DNA of 59,925 nucleotides from Verrucomicrobiota bacterium (GTDB lineage Bacteria; Verrucomicrobiota; Verrucomicrobiia; Limisphaerales; UBA11358), in contig JAGWMQ010000005.1 of the NCBI GenBank assembly GCA_028873125.1, forward strand, positions 1-59,925. The letters run 5' to 3'. Of the stretch, positions 45,491 through 54,116 are shown piece by piece. Each line of letters begins with the position of its first letter. The stretch's first letter is position 1. The notes beneath the pieces are model-generated. The model worked only from the letters and a program-made list of their open reading frames with translations, searched no databases and was not told where the DNA came from. The position numbers and the translations under genes are program-made.

Positions 45491-46065
45491 GGACTTGCAG
45501 GCGGATTCGGCGGCGATTGAGGTGGCTTCGGGTTCAGGTCGGGCTCCAATTCGCGGGTCAGCCGCCGGCGCAATTGTTCCCGGGCGCGCGCCAGGCGCGA
45601 CATGACCGTACCGGCGGGAACGCCCAGCATTTCGGCAATCTGTTTGTACGAAAAATTTTCCAGATAAAACAACGCCAGCGGCGCTCGGAACATTTCGTCC
45701 AGCCGCGACAACGCGCGCAGGACGGTGTCGCCGTCCAAGCGCTCGACGGTTTCGGCGGAGGCGAAAACTGGCTCATGCTCCAACACGTCCAACGCCACAG
45801 CCGGAAACTGTTTTTGCCGGCGACAGACGGCCAGGTGTTCGCGGTAAAGCGTGGTGAACAGCCAGGTCTTGAGCTTGGTCGCATCGCGCAATTGGTGGCC
45901 CTTGATGGCCCACAAATAAAATGTCTGCTGCACCAGGTCCAGGGCATCCGCTTCAGTTTGTGTCAGGCTCAAGGCAAAACGATACAACGGAGCATAATGC
46001 CGCGTTGCCGAGTCGTCCTCGCCCAATTCCGTCACGCAGGTAAGAGTAACGAAGGCGCTTTCCAT
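45487..46065 (-). CDS. ECF-type RNA polymerase sigma factor
   Basis: A 192-residue sigma-70 family protein with only regions 2 and 4. Region 2 (about 22-85) has LYRFALSLTQTEADALDLVQQTF and LKTWLFTTLYREHL. Region 4 (about 122-175) has the helix-turn-helix FSYKQIAEMLGVPAGTVMSRL. A Pro-rich tail follows. It should direct RNA polymerase to a small regulon, probably including its own operon. Downstream are the coupled anti-sigma gene, then the frameshifted glycosidase and a small secreted protein, which may be targets. Confidence 0.92.
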   Translation of the reverse strand: MESAFVTLTCVTELGEDDSATRHYAPLYRFALSLTQTEADALDLVQQTFYLWAIKGHQLRDATKLKTWLFTTLYREHLAVCRRQKQFPAVALDVLEHEPVFASAETVERLDGDTVLRALSRLDEMFRAPLALFYLENFSYKQIAEMLGVPAGTVMSRLARAREQLRRRLTRELEPDLNPKPPQSPPNPPASP

Positions 46066-46074
46066 TCCCCACTA

Positions 46075-46088
46075 TTTTCGGGCGAAAA
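46075..46088. promoter_or_regulatory. Palindrome upstream of the ECF sigma gene
   Basis: TTTTCGGGCGAAAA (arms TTTTCG and CGAAAA around GG) lies 10 bp before the sigma-factor ATG. Such a short, perfect palindrome close to the start could be an operator or part of the leader; no function is shown. Confidence 0.3.
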
Positions 46089-46238
46089 TCCTCCCAAGCA
46101 GGCGTGCCAAAATTTCCGGGAATAATCCGCGTTATTTTGCCTCTCACTTCCGAACAACTAAAGCCCGGCAGCGCGGGGAGCGATGCCGGTAATCAAACAT
46201 TCAATTGTAACAATGCAAAACCAATAACTGAGTGAACT

Positions 46239-47171
46239 ATGAAAACGAAACTCACACTGACTCTGGCGGCGCTCTTGACCAGCGCGTCGCTGACATTCGC
46301 CACCAACTACGACGTTCGGGTGGTCGCCTCCGGCCTGCAACGCCCGACGGGCATCGTGGCCCTAGGCGATGACATCTTGTTTTTCTCCCAGGTGCCCACG
46401 CCCGGCGTGCCCGGAACGATGGGCGGCAGCAATTCCGTGGACGCTCTGTTCGTGCCCACCGGCGAGATGTTCAACATCGAAAGCGGCAACCCGCAGCCGG
46501 AAAATCTGGCGTTGGACAGGCGCGGACGCCTATATTGGACATGCAAGTCCGCCGGCGTCATTCTGATGACGGATTATCGGGACGGCGTCACCAAGCTGTT
46601 GACCGGCTTGGATCATCCGAACGGCATCGCGGTGGGTCCGCGGAATAATAACGTGTATTACACCACGCTGCCCACGCCCGGCGTGCCCGGAACGATGGGC
46701 GGCAGCAACACCGTTGACGTCTTCAACGGTTCCACGTCCACCGTGCTCGAACTGGGCGACCCTGAACCGACCGACATCGCAGTGGATTGGTTTGGCAACC
46801 TCTATTGGACCTGCCACTCCGCCGGCGTCATCCTCAAACGCGACGCCGCCGGAAATGTCACCAAACTCCTGACCGGTCTCCACAGTCCGACCGGGATTGC
46901 AGTAGATGCCTGGGGCCGGAACCTGTATTTCACGGAAGTGCCGACACCCGGCATGCCTGGCAGCCTGGGCGGCAGCAATGCCGTCTGGCGAGTCCATCTG
47001 GCCACGATGAAAACGGATTTGATCAGCAGCGGCGACCCCGAACCGCACGCCGTGACCGTGGCACTCGATGGCGACGTGTTTTGGACCTGCTCCAGCGCCG
47101 GCGTCATCAAAGAAGCGCAACCGCAACGGGATCATTTCCGCTGGTTTGGTGACCGTGACGACCGGGATTGA
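46239..47171 (+). CDS. Secreted three-repeat propeller-like (NHL/SMP-30-type) protein
   Basis: A 310-residue protein with a signal peptide ending near residue 21 (LTFATN). Three repeats of about 90 residues each carry VPTPG-PG-(M/L)GGSN (residues 52, 144 and 234) and L(Y/F)WTC-SAGVI. Interspersed PTGIAVD-WG-NLYF elements resemble NHL/SMP-30 beta-propeller blades. No catalytic residues were recognised. The last 15 residues (after SAGVI) look out of frame: the +1 frame continues KKRNRNG and runs to a stop at 47188-47190, so a late frameshift is possible. Neighbours give no functional clue. Confidence 0.7.
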   Translation: MKTKLTLTLAALLTSASLTFATNYDVRVVASGLQRPTGIVALGDDILFFSQVPTPGVPGTMGGSNSVDALFVPTGEMFNIESGNPQPENLALDRRGRLYWTCKSAGVILMTDYRDGVTKLLTGLDHPNGIAVGPRNNNVYYTTLPTPGVPGTMGGSNTVDVFNGSTSTVLELGDPEPTDIAVDWFGNLYWTCHSAGVILKRDAAGNVTKLLTGLHSPTGIAVDAWGRNLYFTEVPTPGMPGSLGGSNAVWRVHLATMKTDLISSGDPEPHAVTVALDGDVFWTCSSAGVIKEAQPQRDHFRWFGDRDDRD

Positions 47172-47283
47172 TTCACATTGGCTCGTGTGACCGAGGTCTG
47201 TCGCGCGCAAAGGCCCGAGGTTCAATCTGACCGAGGGTCTTTGCTTTGGCCGCTCCGCAGGATCAAACTGGATTCATTTTGGG

Positions 47284-48054
47284 CTAAAGCCCCGGCACGT
47301 AATGTTCCGGGTGATAACTGTCGGCAAAATCGCGTTTCACGCGCTCAACGTGGCCGTCAGCAAACGACACGTTGGCTTTGCCTTCGTGGCGGCTGGTGAG
47401 CGGATAACCCGGCGGCTCCCACGCGCCATCGTCAATCACCGCATCCCCCGGGCCATCCGCCGGACTGCCCTTTTCCTCAGCCAGCATGATTTTTTCCGAC
47501 GGATGGGCGACAGCGCTGACGCGGTTCAAGATAATCACCGAACGGTCCTTGGAAATGTAGCTGGCCATGCCGTGTTCGCTGCAGGCGTTCAACGAATAGC
47601 TGTAAAAGTATTGCTCGAAACCCGGATTCTGCTGCCAGAGCACCTGGCGGTGAAGCGCGTCCTGGTCGGCGGGACAGCGAACGTATTCGCTTTTGTAGCC
47701 GAGATAGCGCATGACGCTTCCGTCGGCCGGATTCCGCATGGTCACTCCCGAAGCATTGCTCGATACCTGCCACCAAATCCAATCCTCCGGCTGCGCGCCT
47801 AGCGAACTTTTGAGCGCGGCGGTGGAAAAATCGTCGTTGTTATCCTGAAAATACAGCATGAACCCCAAACCCAACTCGTGCAGATTATTTTCACAGGAAA
47901 TCGCTTTGCCGCTGTTCTCCGCCTGCGACAACGCCGGCAGCAGCAGCGCCGCCAGTATTGCAATGACCGCGATGACCACCAAAAGCTCGATCAAAGTGAA
48001 TGCGTCTGCGCCACTGGCAGCCGACGCATTCGAGTGAACAGGTTTCCCCCACAT
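47284..48054 (-). CDS. Pseudopilin-like secreted protein
   Basis: A 256-residue protein with an 18-residue leader ending Ala, mature [19 protein letters not shown] with Glu at +5, then a globular domain containing [11 protein letters not shown] and [12 protein letters not shown]. It belongs to the same broad pseudopilin family as the 2573-3478 protein but is not a close copy. It converges with the propeller-like gene. Its promoter candidate lies at 48082-48109; the ISKra4-type element begins beyond it, at 48137, and does not break the gene. Confidence 0.85.
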   Translation of the reverse strand: MWGKPVHSNASAASGADAFTLIELLVVIAVIAILAALLLPALSQAENSGKAISCENNLHELGLGFMLYFQDNNDDFSTAALKSSLGAQPEDWIWWQVSSNASGVTMRNPADGSVMRYLGYKSEYVRCPADQDALHRQVLWQQNPGFEQYFYSYSLNACSEHGMASYISKDRSVIILNRVSAVAHPSEKIMLAEEKGSPADGPGDAVIDDGAWEPPGYPLTSRHEGKANVSFADGHVERVKRDFADSYHPEHYVPGL

Positions 48055-48081
48055 AAACAGGTCTTGTGACTGCGACAGGAG

Positions 48082-48109
48082 AATTTATGCGCGCGGCAAA
48101 CAATGTCAA
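48082..48109 (-). promoter_or_regulatory. Putative promoter of the pseudopilin gene
   Basis: On the minus strand TTGACA (48104-48109) and TAAATT (48082-48087) are separated by 16 bp, ending 27 bp before the ATG at 48054. The insertion sequence lies immediately upstream. Confidence 0.45.
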
Positions 48110-48159
48110 ATCACCGTCTTCCAGTGCGCCACAGAAGGGCGTGAGACAAAATTCTTCCT

Positions 48160-49410
48160 TCACGCTGCCAACGGGAGGGCATCGTTGCGGGCAGCCTGTT
48201 GATTGAGCCGATATTTCCAAAACTCCTCCAAGCGACGACTGCTGTGAATGCAGCGCAGGGCGAGGATATTTTCGGCTCCGAATTCCGACCAAAACATACC
48301 CGATTGTTTACAGCGACCGCCAATGACGGTCTTGCAGCCGGCTTCCACCACACCGGAACCGATGAAGTAGCCCGCAGCCCGGAAGGTCCCATACTGCATC
48401 CGGCTCACGTTGCGCATAAAGTAGCCCAAGGCTTGCTCCACGGCCGCGGCCGCGGGTTGGCCGGCGCATTCTTGGTGCGTGTCTTTGATCAAGGCCTGGA
48501 CTTTATCTTTAAGGAGCCGCTTGGCCCAACGCCGCAGCCGCTTTTTGTAATCCGGATGCTGCTTGCCAATCAAGGCTTCCAACACCTGGCCGGCGTGCTC
48601 CATGGCGTGGAAGAAGTCCACGATTTGCACGCAGTTCTTGAAGCAGAGCCGGCCCATGTTTTCCAGGCCCACGGCCCCGTCAATCAGCAGCACCACTTTG
48701 CCGGCGCTGCCCATGCCGCGGCGAATCGCCTCCTGGCGCAACAGCGGACCGAAGTCGTCAATGGACTTGAAACTGGAAACATAGGTCGTGGATTCATGGT
48801 CTCGCACCGGATGGCCTTTTTCATCGGTGCGGTGCTGGGTGAACACGCAACCCAGGTAAACCTGACGGGTCTTGGCCGTACCGTCGGCCTGCTTCCCACG
48901 GCGGCCCTTCAGTTCTTCGGCCACCATCGGCACGCCCGTGCCATCCCCGCTCGCGTACAGGATGGGGGCGTCGCAAGCTCCGGGTTGGGCCTCCCTCTCC
49001 TGCCAAGCTTGGGCGTCGCCGCCCACGCGCTGAACGACGCGTTCAATCTGCCGCGCCGAAACGGCAATGCCGCCGGTCTGCTCCAAATGCCGCTCGGCTT
49101 TCAGGTAGGTTGGCTCATCGGCTCCTTCCAAGCATACCAGCTTGGCCAAGGCCGGCGTGTAACCGCCCTCCAAACCCAGCGCGGCGTCCGCTGGATAATG
49201 ACCTGGGTGCTTGCCCGCATGGTAATAGTAATCCCGTGCCAACTGGAAGCACCCAAAGATGCCTTGCACCTCCAGGCTTTCCCGGCCCTTGCCAACCTCC
49301 CCCGGCTTGGGCGGGTAGGCTGCATCCGCACGATCCACGGCTTGCTGGAGCAACCACCCGACCAACGCATTGGCGGATTTGAACACCGCCGTGCGAACCA
49401 AGACCTCCAA
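48160..49410 (-). CDS. ISKra4-family transposase
   Basis: A 416-residue transposase. Family features: YASGDGTGVPMVAEELKGR, which contains a candidate catalytic Asp, LLIDGAVGLENM, and HAMEHAGQVLEALIG. The C-terminal GYFIGSGVVEAGCKTVIGGRCKQSGMFW supplies the candidate Glu. It should cut and join the element ends 48137 and 49880. Intact, with no internal stop; its 3' end lies 23 bp inside the left terminal repeat start. It follows the small upstream gene by 18 bp. Confidence 0.88.
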   Translation of the reverse strand: MEVLVRTAVFKSANALVGWLLQQAVDRADAAYPPKPGEVGKGRESLEVQGIFGCFQLARDYYYHAGKHPGHYPADAALGLEGGYTPALAKLVCLEGADEPTYLKAERHLEQTGGIAVSARQIERVVQRVGGDAQAWQEREAQPGACDAPILYASGDGTGVPMVAEELKGRRGKQADGTAKTRQVYLGCVFTQHRTDEKGHPVRDHESTTYVSSFKSIDDFGPLLRQEAIRRGMGSAGKVVLLIDGAVGLENMGRLCFKNCVQIVDFFHAMEHAGQVLEALIGKQHPDYKKRLRRWAKRLLKDKVQALIKDTHQECAGQPAAAAVEQALGYFMRNVSRMQYGTFRAAGYFIGSGVVEAGCKTVIGGRCKQSGMFWSEFGAENILALRCIHSSRRLEEFWKYRLNQQAARNDALPLAA

Positions 49411-49428
49411 TTGCGCGACGGCGGTGCC

Positions 49429-49800
49429 CTATAACTCCTCTGCTTGAAATGACGCGATCAGACGTTGGATTTCTTCTGCCTGGGCCAGGCGGATTTTCGG
49501 CGGACATTCTTTTTTTACGCCCGCGATGTTCTGGCGGGTTTCCTCAATGATCAAATCGGCATATTGCTCGGTCAATTGCCGGTAGTGGGCGTGGCCGGCC
49601 AGTGCGGCCTCCACGGCAGGGAGTTCCTCCGCCGAAACATAGCGCGTGTGATTCTTGCCGTCCCGCCAATACTGGAGCTTGTGGTAGGGGCCGGAGACGC
49701 CCGGACGTTCTTTGAAACTGTAGGCCGAGAGTTTTCCCCGTTCCATGGCGGCAATGGCGGCAATTTGTTGGAGCAGACGCGATTTGTCAGTTGGATTCAT
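49429..49800 (-). CDS. ISKra4-associated small protein (DUF6788-like)
   Basis: A 123-residue protein lying within the insertion sequence, upstream of and on the same strand as the transposase. The N-terminal helix (SRLLQQIAAIAAMERGKL) precedes a small domain with GPYHKLQYWRDGKNHTRYV, a pattern of the DUF6788 group that accompanies some transposases; the end is a charged helix. Its role in transposition is unknown. The start ATG (49800) is 12 bp after a TATAAT box, deciding it over 49842. Confidence 0.75.
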   Translation of the reverse strand: MNPTDKSRLLQQIAAIAAMERGKLSAYSFKERPGVSGPYHKLQYWRDGKNHTRYVSAEELPAVEAALAGHAHYRQLTEQYADLIIEETRQNIAGVKKECPPKIRLAQAEEIQRLIASFQAEEL

Positions 49801-49812
49801 AATGTGCCTAGC

Positions 49813-49842
49813 ATTATAGTCACATAGGCCGCAAAAAAACAA
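49813..49842 (-). promoter_or_regulatory. Promoter inside the ISKra4-type element
   Basis: On the minus strand TTGTTT (49837-49842) and a perfect TATAAT (49813-49818) with an 18-bp spacer, just before the ATG at 49800. It would drive the small gene and transposase with a very short leader. Confidence 0.6.
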
Positions 49843-50075
49843 GCCGTGTTTTCCAATTTGAAGAATTTTGTCTCACACCCGCCACAGAATCGCCCTTTTG
49901 ACATCAAGTTGAACGCCGACACAATTTCGTAAGTGGCCGACCTCTCTGCTCCAGACTTTGAAACAGAAAACCTTGGCCATCTACCGAAGTGGTTGATGTT
50001 GAGCCATCGCAAGGCGTTTACGGCGGACTCAACTGACAGGCCGTTTTGCTTCGCCCGCATTGTTCGGTCTAGGCG

Positions 50076-51517
50076 TAATGCCTTTCTGGAATTCAAGGTC
50101 AGAGGAATTTGGAATGGACCGGGCCTTCCCACGATTGATTGCGGCGCAGACGCGGCCAGCCGCTCACCGGCTGGCGCACCGCCCGCGGACAACTGCGGGG
50201 TCGCTTGCGGCGCGGCGTCACATACCAGCGCCGGGCAAACTCCAGAAATTGGTCCGTCAGTTGTTGCTTCTGGCGGGCGCTCAAGAGGTCCCGGCCCAAC
50301 TCCAGCGTCAGCCACAAGGGCCGGAGCAATTCGAGCGTCTTGATAAAACTGAGGCGCAACACCGGCACCTGGCCCGCCGCCGCCCGCGCCCGCTGGCGCG
50401 CCAGCAACGCGCTGGCCAGCACGATCGCCGCAATTTCCTGCGCGCCGGTCTCCAGCGTGTGGCTTTGCAACACCTCGCTTTTGCGCAACTGCCGTTTGAG
50501 TTTCCAGTAATACAACTCGTGTTCCCAGCGCCGCGCGTAAAGTTCGATCAATTCGGGCGCCGGCGCTTCCTTGGGGTTCAGCAAACTGGTCCACAAACGC
50601 AACTCCGCGGGACGATGGCCGGGCCGTTGGACGCGCACACGGATTTCGCGCAGTTCGAGCCATTGTTCGATGACGCGCGGCTGGCCCTTTTTGCGCACGG
50701 GCAGACGCACCAACCGGCTGCCGTCTTTGAAGCGTTTGACCGTTTGCACGCGCGCCTGGCTGCGCGCGCGGATCAAGAAATGGCTGCCGACTTTCTGGCA
50801 AGCCGCCTGGGCCGCCGCGACGAACGCGGCGCAACCGTGCAACCGGTCGGCCAGCTGCAAGGCTTGGGCGGGCAGTTGCGCCAACAACTCCAGCGCCAGC
50901 GCCCATTCGGACTGGCCGCCCCTGCCGAGGGCGGCAGCCAGGGGATTGTGCAGTCCCAGTTCCAGCAAGACGCCGGTGGTCAGCTTGGCACAGGCGGCGC
51001 GCCCGCGACGGCTCTTGGCCTTGCGCGTCGTGGCTTCGATTTGGGGTGTGTTGGTCAGACTGAACTGCGTGCCGTCCAGCGCCACCAGCCGCCAGCCGCG
51101 CCAAAAGGCGTCGGGATGAGCCGCAGGCCGGGCCAGCGGACGCAAGCCCAGCCGCATCAATTCGGTGAAGACCTCCCAGGGCAGGCGGCGACGGCGCTCG
51201 CTCAACGCACTGTCGCAGAGACCATCGTCGTCAAAGAGTTGGCCAAAATGTTGGGCCAAGGTGCCGGCGGCGTTCATGAAATGGAAGAGGAGGGCCGGGA
51301 GCACTTTGGCCAGCGCCACGCCGCGGACGGCGTCCGCGGCGTTTGGGCAGGACCGGCAGGGTCGCGCCAAAGCACTCCCCAAAAGCGGCGGCGAAACCCG
51401 ATCGGGCGGCGAAGGCAGCGTCGTTCCGGCCAAACAAATGTTTTTTTCATACACCTTTCTACCACAGCGCGTTGGACAAACACTGTCCCACCAGCCTTGA
51501 ATTCCCGAAAGGCATTA
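50076..51517 (-). mobile_element. IS4-family insertion sequence
   Basis: A 1442-bp element. Its left end begins TAATGCCTTTC and the right end (51495-51517) is the reverse complement, with one difference in 23 positions. It encodes an intact-looking IS4-type transposase. No convincing target duplication was found: the flanks differ. The right end lies 3 bp from the stop of the DUF5069 gene, whose 3' end it may have altered. Confidence 0.75.
50099..51454 (-). CDS. IS4-family transposase
   Basis: A 451-residue DDE transposase. LVALDGTQFSL and the LADRLHG segment supply the two Asp, and YARRWEHELYYWKLKRQL is the IS4 signature Y-x2-R-x3-E-x6-K. Length is typical. No internal stops; C-terminal residues are Arg-rich. 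It should mobilise the surrounding 50076-51517 element. Confidence 0.85.
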   Translation of the reverse strand: MYEKNICLAGTTLPSPPDRVSPPLLGSALARPCRSCPNAADAVRGVALAKVLPALLFHFMNAAGTLAQHFGQLFDDDGLCDSALSERRRRLPWEVFTELMRLGLRPLARPAAHPDAFWRGWRLVALDGTQFSLTNTPQIEATTRKAKSRRGRAACAKLTTGVLLELGLHNPLAAALGRGGQSEWALALELLAQLPAQALQLADRLHGCAAFVAAAQAACQKVGSHFLIRARSQARVQTVKRFKDGSRLVRLPVRKKGQPRVIEQWLELREIRVRVQRPGHRPAELRLWTSLLNPKEAPAPELIELYARRWEHELYYWKLKRQLRKSEVLQSHTLETGAQEIAAIVLASALLARQRARAAAGQVPVLRLSFIKTLELLRPLWLTLELGRDLLSARQKQQLTDQFLEFARRWYVTPRRKRPRSCPRAVRQPVSGWPRLRRNQSWEGPVHSKFL

Positions 51518-51520
51518 GGG

Positions 51521-51946
51521 CTAAATCCGCTTCTCGTCGGCGTCAATGAAATCCACAAAATTGGCGATGTCGTCGCGGTGCGGCAAGCCAGCTTGTTCCT
51601 TGCGCATTTTGAGGCGCGCCAGGGCCGCCTCGTCGCCGGGCCGCGGACGATTCAGCAGGTCCTCGCGGTGCGCGGCCTTTTCGGCGGGCGACTTTTTCAC
51701 GTGGCGGCGCACCCAGTCGCAAACCTCGCCGTCGCTGATGGAGCGTTTCACCACGTCGAGCATTTGGTCGTGGGTGACGCCGGCGTATTTGAGCCAGAGG
51801 GCATCAAAGCCCTTACCAAGATTCTCCTGGTAATCGGCGTGCAGCTTGCCGGCCAGATGCAGGCGGATTTTGTCAATGTAACGCGGCAGATGCGCCCAGC
51901 CGTCCATGGTCTCGCGCGGGCTGCGCGGATAAATGATTTCGCTCAT
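51521..51946 (-). CDS. DUF5069-domain protein
   Basis: A 141-residue cytoplasmic protein with a YPRSPRETMDGWAHLPRYIDKIRLHLAGKL start and an acidic/basic helical C-terminal half (DWVRRHVKKSPAEKAAH...), matching DUF5069. Function unknown; the family is common in Verrucomicrobiota and Planctomycetota. The ATG at 51946 was chosen over 51958. The stop is adjacent to the IS4-type element end, so the last residues could derive from the insertion. Confidence 0.8.
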   Translation of the reverse strand: MSEIIYPRSPRETMDGWAHLPRYIDKIRLHLAGKLHADYQENLGKGFDALWLKYAGVTHDQMLDVVKRSISDGEVCDWVRRHVKKSPAEKAAHREDLLNRPRPGDEAALARLKMRKEQAGLPHRDDIANFVDFIDADEKRI

Positions 51947-52165
51947 AACGCGCGGCAACGTAAAGCCCCCCGTCCATTCTTGTCAAAGTGGAATGCTCGG
52001 GAGACCGGCCATTTCCGCCGACGCGCGCCACGGACCCTCAAAGCGAGAGCCGGCGCGAGGTCCGTCCCGCCGCACCATTTCCCCTGAGCACAAAAGTGTC
52101 ACAGTCCGTGAGAAAACGCGGAGCAGTGGCCTGACAAAGCTGTGACATCATCCCGCAGCTTGGCC

Positions 52166-52411
52166 ATGGCTATTGACGTGGGCATGATGGAGAGCGTGTC
52201 CGGCGCGGCGCGGGAGACGCCCGTGACGCGGCAGCTTGCGCCGCGCGAACGGGAGGTGCTGCACTTGTTGTCCATCGGCCTGCCCTACAAACAGATCGCC
52301 TCCGAACTGGAGTTGAGCATGGGCACGATCCGCACCTATGTCCGGCGGCTTTATGGAAAGCTTCATGTCAATTGCCGCACCGAAGCGGTGGTGAAATATT
52401 TGGTGTCTTAG
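52166..52411 (+). CDS. Solo LuxR-type HTH protein
   Basis: An 81-residue protein that is essentially just a GerE/LuxR helix-turn-helix: LAPREREVLHLLSIGLPYKQIASELELSMGTIRTYVRRLYGKLHV. No receiver or ligand-binding domain is attached, so any signal must come from a partner. A GTG at 52142 would extend it by 8 residues. The neighbouring aminotransferase gene starts about 210 bp downstream. Confidence 0.82.
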   Translation: MAIDVGMMESVSGAARETPVTRQLAPREREVLHLLSIGLPYKQIASELELSMGTIRTYVRRLYGKLHVNCRTEAVVKYLVS

Positions 52412-52620
52412 CAGTCGAGCCGGGGTCCATGAACCGCTGTATTGGTTCAGTTGGTTCCCAGCGGTGGTTCCGATTCAATCCACCCGACCTCCCCATCGCC
52501 TTCAAACCTTGGCGGCGCCCCGTATCTGCCCCGGGCTCCAGCCGGAGCTTGTGCGCGTCATACAGTTGTATGACTATCCGGGGCGGTTCGAACGGTCTTA
52601 TACTTGTTGCCGGATCATTT

Positions 52621-54057
52621 ATGGGCAAGGAATTCAGCATCACCCCACGGCCGGTGCCGCGCGTGGAAACCCGGTATCGCCGCATTGTCACGCCGTTGCC
52701 GCATCCCGAGTCCGTGGCCACGCTGGAACGGCTGCGGCGATTTGAACCGCTTTCGATGCGCGGCCAGCCGCCGCTGGTGTGGGACCGCGCCGAGAACATT
52801 TTTGTCTTCGACAAATACGGCAACCGCTGGCTCGACTGGTCCGGCGGCGTGCTGGTGGCCAACGCCGGCCACGGCGCAACGGAGGTCAAACAGGCGATCC
52901 TCGACCAGGTCCACAGCGGGTTGATTTACAATTACGTCTTTCCCAGCGAGGAGCGGGCGGCGCTGGTGGAATGCCTCGCCGGCTTCGCGCCGGAGGGATT
53001 GAAAAAGGTCTTCCTGCTCACCACCGGCGCCGAGGCCGTGGAATGCGCCATCAAGCTGAGCCGGGCGCACGGCCTCAAGGCGGGCGGCAAAAGGAAAATC
53101 GGCATTGTCGGGTTCCAACGGGGATTCCACGGACGCACGCTGGGCGCGCAGCAGGCCGGCGGCATCCCCGGCCAGAAGGCGTGGATCATCAACGAAGACC
53201 CGGCCATCCTCAACGCGCCGTTTCCCGACGGCTACTGGCAGACGGACACGGGCTTCGAGACCTTTCTCAAGGCCCTGGAACGGCGCGGGTTGACGCCCGC
53301 CGACATCGCGGGCGTGGTGATGGAAACCTACCAGGGCGTCGGACCGGATTTTGCGCCGGCGGAGTATGTCCGCCGCCTCGCCGGGTGGTGCCGGGAACAC
53401 CGCGTGGCGCTGGTGTTCGACGAGGTGCAGGCGGGCTTTGGACGGACGGGCCGGTTCTGGGCCTTCGAGCATTACGGCGTGACGCCCGACCTGATCTGCT
53501 GCGGCAAGGGCATTAGCGGCTCGCTGCCGCTCTCGGCGGTGATTGGCGGCGCGGAGATCATGGACCAGTTTCTGCCCGGCTCGATGACCAGCACCCAGTC
53601 CGGCAACCCGGTCTGCTGCGCCGCCGCCCTGGCCAGCATCAGAAAAATCGTGAATGAAAACCTGACCGCCAACGCCGCGCGGCTGGAGCCGGTGTTGCGG
53701 GAGGGGCTGGAAAAAATTCAGCGCCGGCATCCGGACGTGATTGGGCACGCGACGGCGCGCGGACTGGTGGGCGGCCTGCAAACCGTAAAGTCCGGACGCA
53801 AGGAAGCCGACGCGGATTTGGCCCACGACATCGTGGAACGCTGCTTCCACAAGGGGCTGCTGATGTTCGCTCCAGTCGGCGCGTGGGGGCAGACGGTCAA
53901 AATCGGTCCGCCCTTGACGATCCCCGGCGAGGCGTTGGAGGAAGGGCTGACGGTGTTGAGCGAGGCCGTGGACGAAGCCGTCGCCGCCATGGATAAAATC
54001 AATTCAGGCAGATCATCCAAGACGACGCGCAGGGTCGGGTCCGGCGTGGACGCCTGA
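52621..54057 (+). CDS. Class III PLP-dependent aminotransferase
   Basis: A 478-residue aminotransferase of the ornithine/4-aminobutyrate/acetylornithine group. The PLP-binding lysine is Lys296 in LICCGKGISG; VFDEVQAGFGRTGRF and GFHGRTLGAQ are conserved. The glycan-degrading neighbours do not indicate a substrate. The ATG at 52621 was chosen over a long upstream in-frame extension that overlaps the LuxR-type gene region. A Ser/Lys-rich tail follows the fold. Confidence 0.92.
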   Translation: MGKEFSITPRPVPRVETRYRRIVTPLPHPESVATLERLRRFEPLSMRGQPPLVWDRAENIFVFDKYGNRWLDWSGGVLVANAGHGATEVKQAILDQVHSGLIYNYVFPSEERAALVECLAGFAPEGLKKVFLLTTGAEAVECAIKLSRAHGLKAGGKRKIGIVGFQRGFHGRTLGAQQAGGIPGQKAWIINEDPAILNAPFPDGYWQTDTGFETFLKALERRGLTPADIAGVVMETYQGVGPDFAPAEYVRRLAGWCREHRVALVFDEVQAGFGRTGRFWAFEHYGVTPDLICCGKGISGSLPLSAVIGGAEIMDQFLPGSMTSTQSGNPVCCAAALASIRKIVNENLTANAARLEPVLREGLEKIQRRHPDVIGHATARGLVGGLQTVKSGRKEADADLAHDIVERCFHKGLLMFAPVGAWGQTVKIGPPLTIPGEALEEGLTVLSEAVDEAVAAMDKINSGRSSKTTRRVGSGVDA

Positions 54058-54116
54058 AAATTCGGGCGCGCCCAGTTTGCGCCTTCAAAAGCAACGGCGC
54101 GTCGCCGCGGTTCAAA

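Larger units (their letters stand above)
48137..49880 (-). mobile_element. Complete ISKra4-type insertion sequence with 9-bp target duplication
   Basis: A 1744-bp element. Terminal inverted repeats of 21 bp at 48137-48157 and 49860-49880 differ at one position; the shared core is GTGAGACAAAATTCTTC. Identical 9-bp flanks GCCACAGAA at 48128-48136 and 49881-49889 are the target-site duplication. Inside are an intact ISKra4-type transposase and a small upstream gene. The element appears structurally intact and recently inserted. Confidence 0.88.

Noticed and set aside
49890..50075. Short coding-like stretch between the two insertion sequences
   Set aside because: Small open frames with no recognisable motif and no start signal; could be a gene remnant, but not supportable.
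49797..51104. A 435-codon minus-strand ORF overlapping the IS4-type transposase
   Set aside because: A shadow frame; the transposase in another frame has the full DDE signature.
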